The translations under genes were made by a program, and so were the position numbers. Under the pieces are notes generated by a model. The model saw nothing but the letters and a program-made list of their open reading frames with translations, had not been told where the DNA came from and ran no database searches. Positions 5,573-7,359 of a stretch of 7,359 nucleotides of DNA are shown one piece after another. The first letter of the stretch is position 1. Every line of letters starts with the position of its first letter. Origin of the DNA: DASYAE01 sp036501535 (GTDB lineage: Bacteria > Actinomycetota > Actinomycetes > Streptomycetales > Catenulisporaceae); NCBI GenBank assembly GCA_036501535.1, contig DASYAE010000057.1, forward strand, positions 1-7,359. The letters are read 5' to 3'.

Positions 5573-6878
5573 CGTTCTCATCGTGGGCGCCGGCCCGGCG
5601 GGGCTGTCGGCCGCCGCGGAACTCAGGCGACTCGGCGTCGGGCGCGTGCTCGTGGCGGACCGGGAGGCGGAGCCAGGCGGCGTGCCACGACACAGCGGGC
5701 ACACCGGGTACGGGCTCCGCGACCTGCGCCGGGTGCTGAGCGGGCCCGCGTACGCGCGTGCCCTCGCCGGCGCCGCCGCCGGCGCGGGCGCCGACATCAG
5801 GACCGCGTCGACCGTCACGGAGATCTGCGGGACAACGGCGACGATCACGAGCCCGCGGGGAGTCGAGACCGTCCAGGCCTCGGCCGTGCTGCTCGCCACC
5901 GGCTGCCGGGAGCGCCCGCGAGCCGCCCGGCTCGTCCCCGGCGACCGGCCATCAGGGGTCATGACCACGGGCGAACTGCAGCAGCGGGTGTACCTCGGCG
6001 GCGAACCGCTGTCCGGGCGGGCGCTCGTCGTCGGCGCGGAACACGTCAGCTTTTCCGCGGCACTGACGCTCGCGCACGCGGGCGCACGCGTGGTCGCGCT
6101 GGTTACCGGGTATGAGCGGCAGCAGAGCTACGCCGCGTTCCGGGCGGCCGCCGCGCTGCGCTGGCGTCTGGAGGTCTGGACGTCGACGCTCGTGCGGCGG
6201 ATCGCCGGCGCCGACGGCCGGCTCAGCGGAGTGGAGCTCGCCGGGACGCACGGCGGGACCGCCCGCTTCGTCCCATGCGAGATCCTTGTTTTCTCCGCGG
6301 ACTGGATTCCCGACTACACCCTCGCGCGGGCCGCCGGGCTGTCGATCGACCGGGGGACCAGGGGACCGGCCGTCGACACGGCGCTCGCCACCTCAGCCGA
6401 CGGCGTGTTCGCAGCAGGCAACCTCGTGCACGCCGCGGAGACCGCCGACGTCGCGGCCCTGTCCGGACGGCACGCCGCCCGCCAGATCGCGGCGTACCTG
6501 CGCGGGCGGCGCGGCCCCGTCGGCTCGCGCGTGCCCGTCGAGGTCGCGCCGCCGCTGCTGTGGATCTCGCCGAACGCGGTCGCCGCCGCGACCCCGCCGC
6601 CGCTCGGCCGGTTCACGCTCCGCGCCGCCGGCTTCGGCCCGCCAGGACGGCTCGAGGTCCGCCAGGACGGACGGCTGCTCGGCCGCTCTCGTCTGCAGCG
6701 CCTGATCCCCGGCCGCTCAATTCACCTGCCTGACTCGTGGCTCGGCGGCGTCGACCCGGCCGGCGGTCCGGTCCGCGTCGCCCGCGCGAGTCACCACGGG
6801 CCCGTTCTGAATGATCTCGATGATTTACCTGGCGAAGTGGCGTCTACAGAGCCAGGTGACGGGCTGAGGAGGCAGCAT
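5562..6878 (+). CDS. FAD-dependent oxidoreductase (GlpB/HcnB-like partner), no stop codon found
   Basis: The GTG start overlaps the upstream gene by 11 nt and leads directly into VDADVLIVGAGPAGLSAA, an FAD Rossmann site. Other landmarks are GGVPRHSGHTGYGLRDL, the LLATGCRERPR turn, GVMTTGELQQ, a second nucleotide-fold strand ALVVGAEHVSFSAALTL, and TSADGVFAAGNLVHAAETAD near the flavin. A roughly 90-residue C-terminal domain with LEVRQDGRLLGRSR follows. There is no redox CxxC, so it is not a thioredoxin-reductase type. The pairing with a GlpA/BFD protein recalls GlpA-GlpB and HcnB-HcnC, suggesting a heteromeric dehydrogenase. Family-like sequence ends near codon 408 (about 6785), but no in-frame stop follows. 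The frame stays open through a low-GC3 spacer and the next gene to the window end, so 6878 is only the base before the next start. No Shine-Dalgarno is visible, so translation is probably coupled. Confidence 0.85.
6825..6859 (+). repeat. Inverted repeat upstream of the DHFR-like gene
   Basis: TTACCTGGC (6825-6833) and GCCAGGTGA (6851-6859) pair over 9 bp with one G-T mismatch; the inner 7 bp (ACCTGGC/GCCAGGT) are perfect and the loop is 17 nt. It lies just upstream of the GAGGAGG ribosome-binding site. It could be an operator or a leader hairpin for the DHFR-like gene. It lacks a T run, so a terminator is unlikely. Confidence 0.4.
6865..6872 (+). promoter_or_regulatory. Strong Shine-Dalgarno deciding the DHFR-like start
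   Basis: TGAGGAGG, with GAGGAGG at 6866-6872, is the best ribosome-binding site in the window. It lies 6 nt from ATG 6879. It shows that the downstream protein has its own start even though the preceding frame is open through it. Confidence 0.8.
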
Positions 6879-7359
6879 ATGGGCAGGATCGTGGTGACCG
6901 AGTTCGTCTCGCTGGACGGCGTGTTCGAATCGCCGGGACCGGCGGGGGACTTCGAGCACGCCGGGTGGACGTTCAGGTTCAACCGCGGCGCGGACGGGGA
7001 CAGGTTCAAGTTCGACGAGCAGATGGCCGCCGAGGCGCAGCTGCTCGGCCGGGTGACGTACGAGGGGTTCGCCGCGGCGTGGCCGTCGGTGACCGACGAC
7101 GTGGGCTTCGCCGACCGGATGAACTCGATGCCGAAGTACGTGGTCTCCGCCACGCTGGAGAAGGCGGAGTGGAACAACTCTACGGTCATCAGCATCGACG
7201 ACGTGGCCCGCGTGCGGAACTCCCACCCAGGGATCTTGCTGGTCGCGGGCAGCGGCGCCCTGGTGCGCGGGCTGCTCGAGCGCGGGCTCGTGGACGAGGT
7301 CCGGCTGATGGTGTTCCCTGTCGTGCTGGGCAGCGGGCAGCGGCTGTTCGATGGCGCGC
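6879..7359 (+). CDS. Dihydrofolate-reductase-like (RibD C-terminal domain) protein, 5' part
   Basis: The gene runs off the right edge; 160 codons are visible, most of a family whose members are usually about 180-190 residues. The start MGRIVVTEFVSLDGVFESP is the classic opening of the YyaP/YwjB-like DHFR family. It is followed by AAEAQLLGRVTYEGFAAAWPS (the GRxTYE motif), KYVVSATLEKAEWNNSTVI and LLVAGSGALVRGLLERGLVDEVRLMVFPVVLGSGQRLF, which includes the nucleotide-binding GSG loop. The fold is that of RibD reductase and DHFR and normally binds NADPH; most stand-alone members have no assigned substrate. ATG 6879 is chosen for the strong GAGGAGG 6 nt upstream and the family-typical N-terminus. 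It is probably a separate gene outside the catabolic cluster, although the oxidoreductase frame reads into it without a stop. Confidence 0.88.
   Translation, partial: MGRIVVTEFVSLDGVFESPGPAGDFEHAGWTFRFNRGADGDRFKFDEQMAAEAQLLGRVTYEGFAAAWPSVTDDVGFADRMNSMPKYVVSATLEKAEWNNSTVISIDDVARVRNSHPGILLVAGSGALVRGLLERGLVDEVRLMVFPVVLGSGQRLFDGA

Larger units (their letters stand above)
6786..6878 (+). other. Low-GC3 spacer that stays open in frame
   Basis: After the last family-like residues of the oxidoreductase, codon choice changes sharply. Codons such as AGT, GTT, AAT, GAT (three times), TTA, CCT, GAA, TCT, ACA, CCA and GGT appear within about 25 codons, unlike the G/C-ending codons on both sides. This looks like non-coding leader DNA of the next gene. 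TGA triplets in the other two frames (6808, 6812, 6821, 6857, 6865) would end translation at once after a one-base shift. Confidence 0.6.

Noticed and set aside
5767..5793. GC-rich repetitive stretch that could fold into a hairpin
   Set aside because: It encodes an Ala/Gly run in the oxidoreductase in normal codon usage. It is low-complexity coding sequence, not a terminator or repeat element.
4160..5968. 602-codon open frame on the minus strand
   Set aside because: It lies opposite the GlpA-like and second FAD oxidoreductase genes, and its translation is Arg/Ala/Gly-rich with no family motifs. Long antisense frames are expected in DNA with such GC bias.
6112..6705. 197-codon + strand frame inside the second oxidoreductase
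   Set aside because: Its Ser/Pro/Arg-rich translation has no recognisable fold, whereas the overlapping frame carries continuous FAD-oxidoreductase motifs.
1..7359. CRISPR arrays, tRNA/rRNA genes, insertion sequences and attachment sites
   Set aside because: I saw no regularly spaced repeats, no tRNA-like cloverleaf or CCA end, no transposase motifs and no terminal inverted repeats.

Overview
The window is high-GC DNA with strongly G/C-ending codons, GTG and TTG starts, and stop/start overlaps. With an F420-type PPOX oxidoreductase at its left edge, this points to an actinomycete-like actinobacterium. The taxon is inferred, not shown. Every gene I can support is on the + strand.

Layout. (1) 1-375: the 3' end of a PPOX-class, probably F420-dependent, oxidoreductase, followed by a small hairpin over its stop codon. 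(2) 376-484: a compact regulatory gap with a plausible -35/-10 pair and three copies of a GGTCAWGATC-like site. (3) 485-6785 or so: a tightly packed catabolic cluster. It encodes a DeoR-family repressor (TTG start), an APC-superfamily permease, an FGGY kinase of the glycerol-kinase branch, a GlpA-like FAD dehydrogenase with a C-terminal [2Fe-2S] BFD domain, and a second FAD oxidoreductase of the GlpB/HcnB/sarcosine-oxidase-alpha type. The permease/kinase and kinase/dehydrogenase junctions are 4-nt GTGA overlaps, and the dehydrogenase/oxidoreductase junction overlaps by 11 nt. (4) 6879 to the window end: the 5' part of a dihydrofolate-reductase-like (RibD C-terminal) protein with its own strong Shine-Dalgarno sequence.

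How the genes may work together (inference). The permease imports a small substrate, the kinase phosphorylates it, and the two-flavin dehydrogenase pair oxidises the phosphorylated product. The DeoR protein would repress the cluster until a phosphorylated intermediate accumulates. This resembles a glp (glycerol) system with differences. The kinase has Gly where glycerol kinases have the glycerol-contacting Arg of NQRET. The transporter is an amino-acid/amine-type APC permease, not GlpF. No GlpC-like or DUF1667-like third subunit is seen. The substrate may therefore be a glycerol-like polyol or amino-polyol, not glycerol itself.

The main structural oddity is that the second FAD oxidoreductase has no stop codon. 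Its frame stays open through a low-GC3 spacer and into the DHFR-like gene, up to the end of the window. This is a real fusion, a lost stop codon, or a frameshift or sequencing error near 6785-6808.
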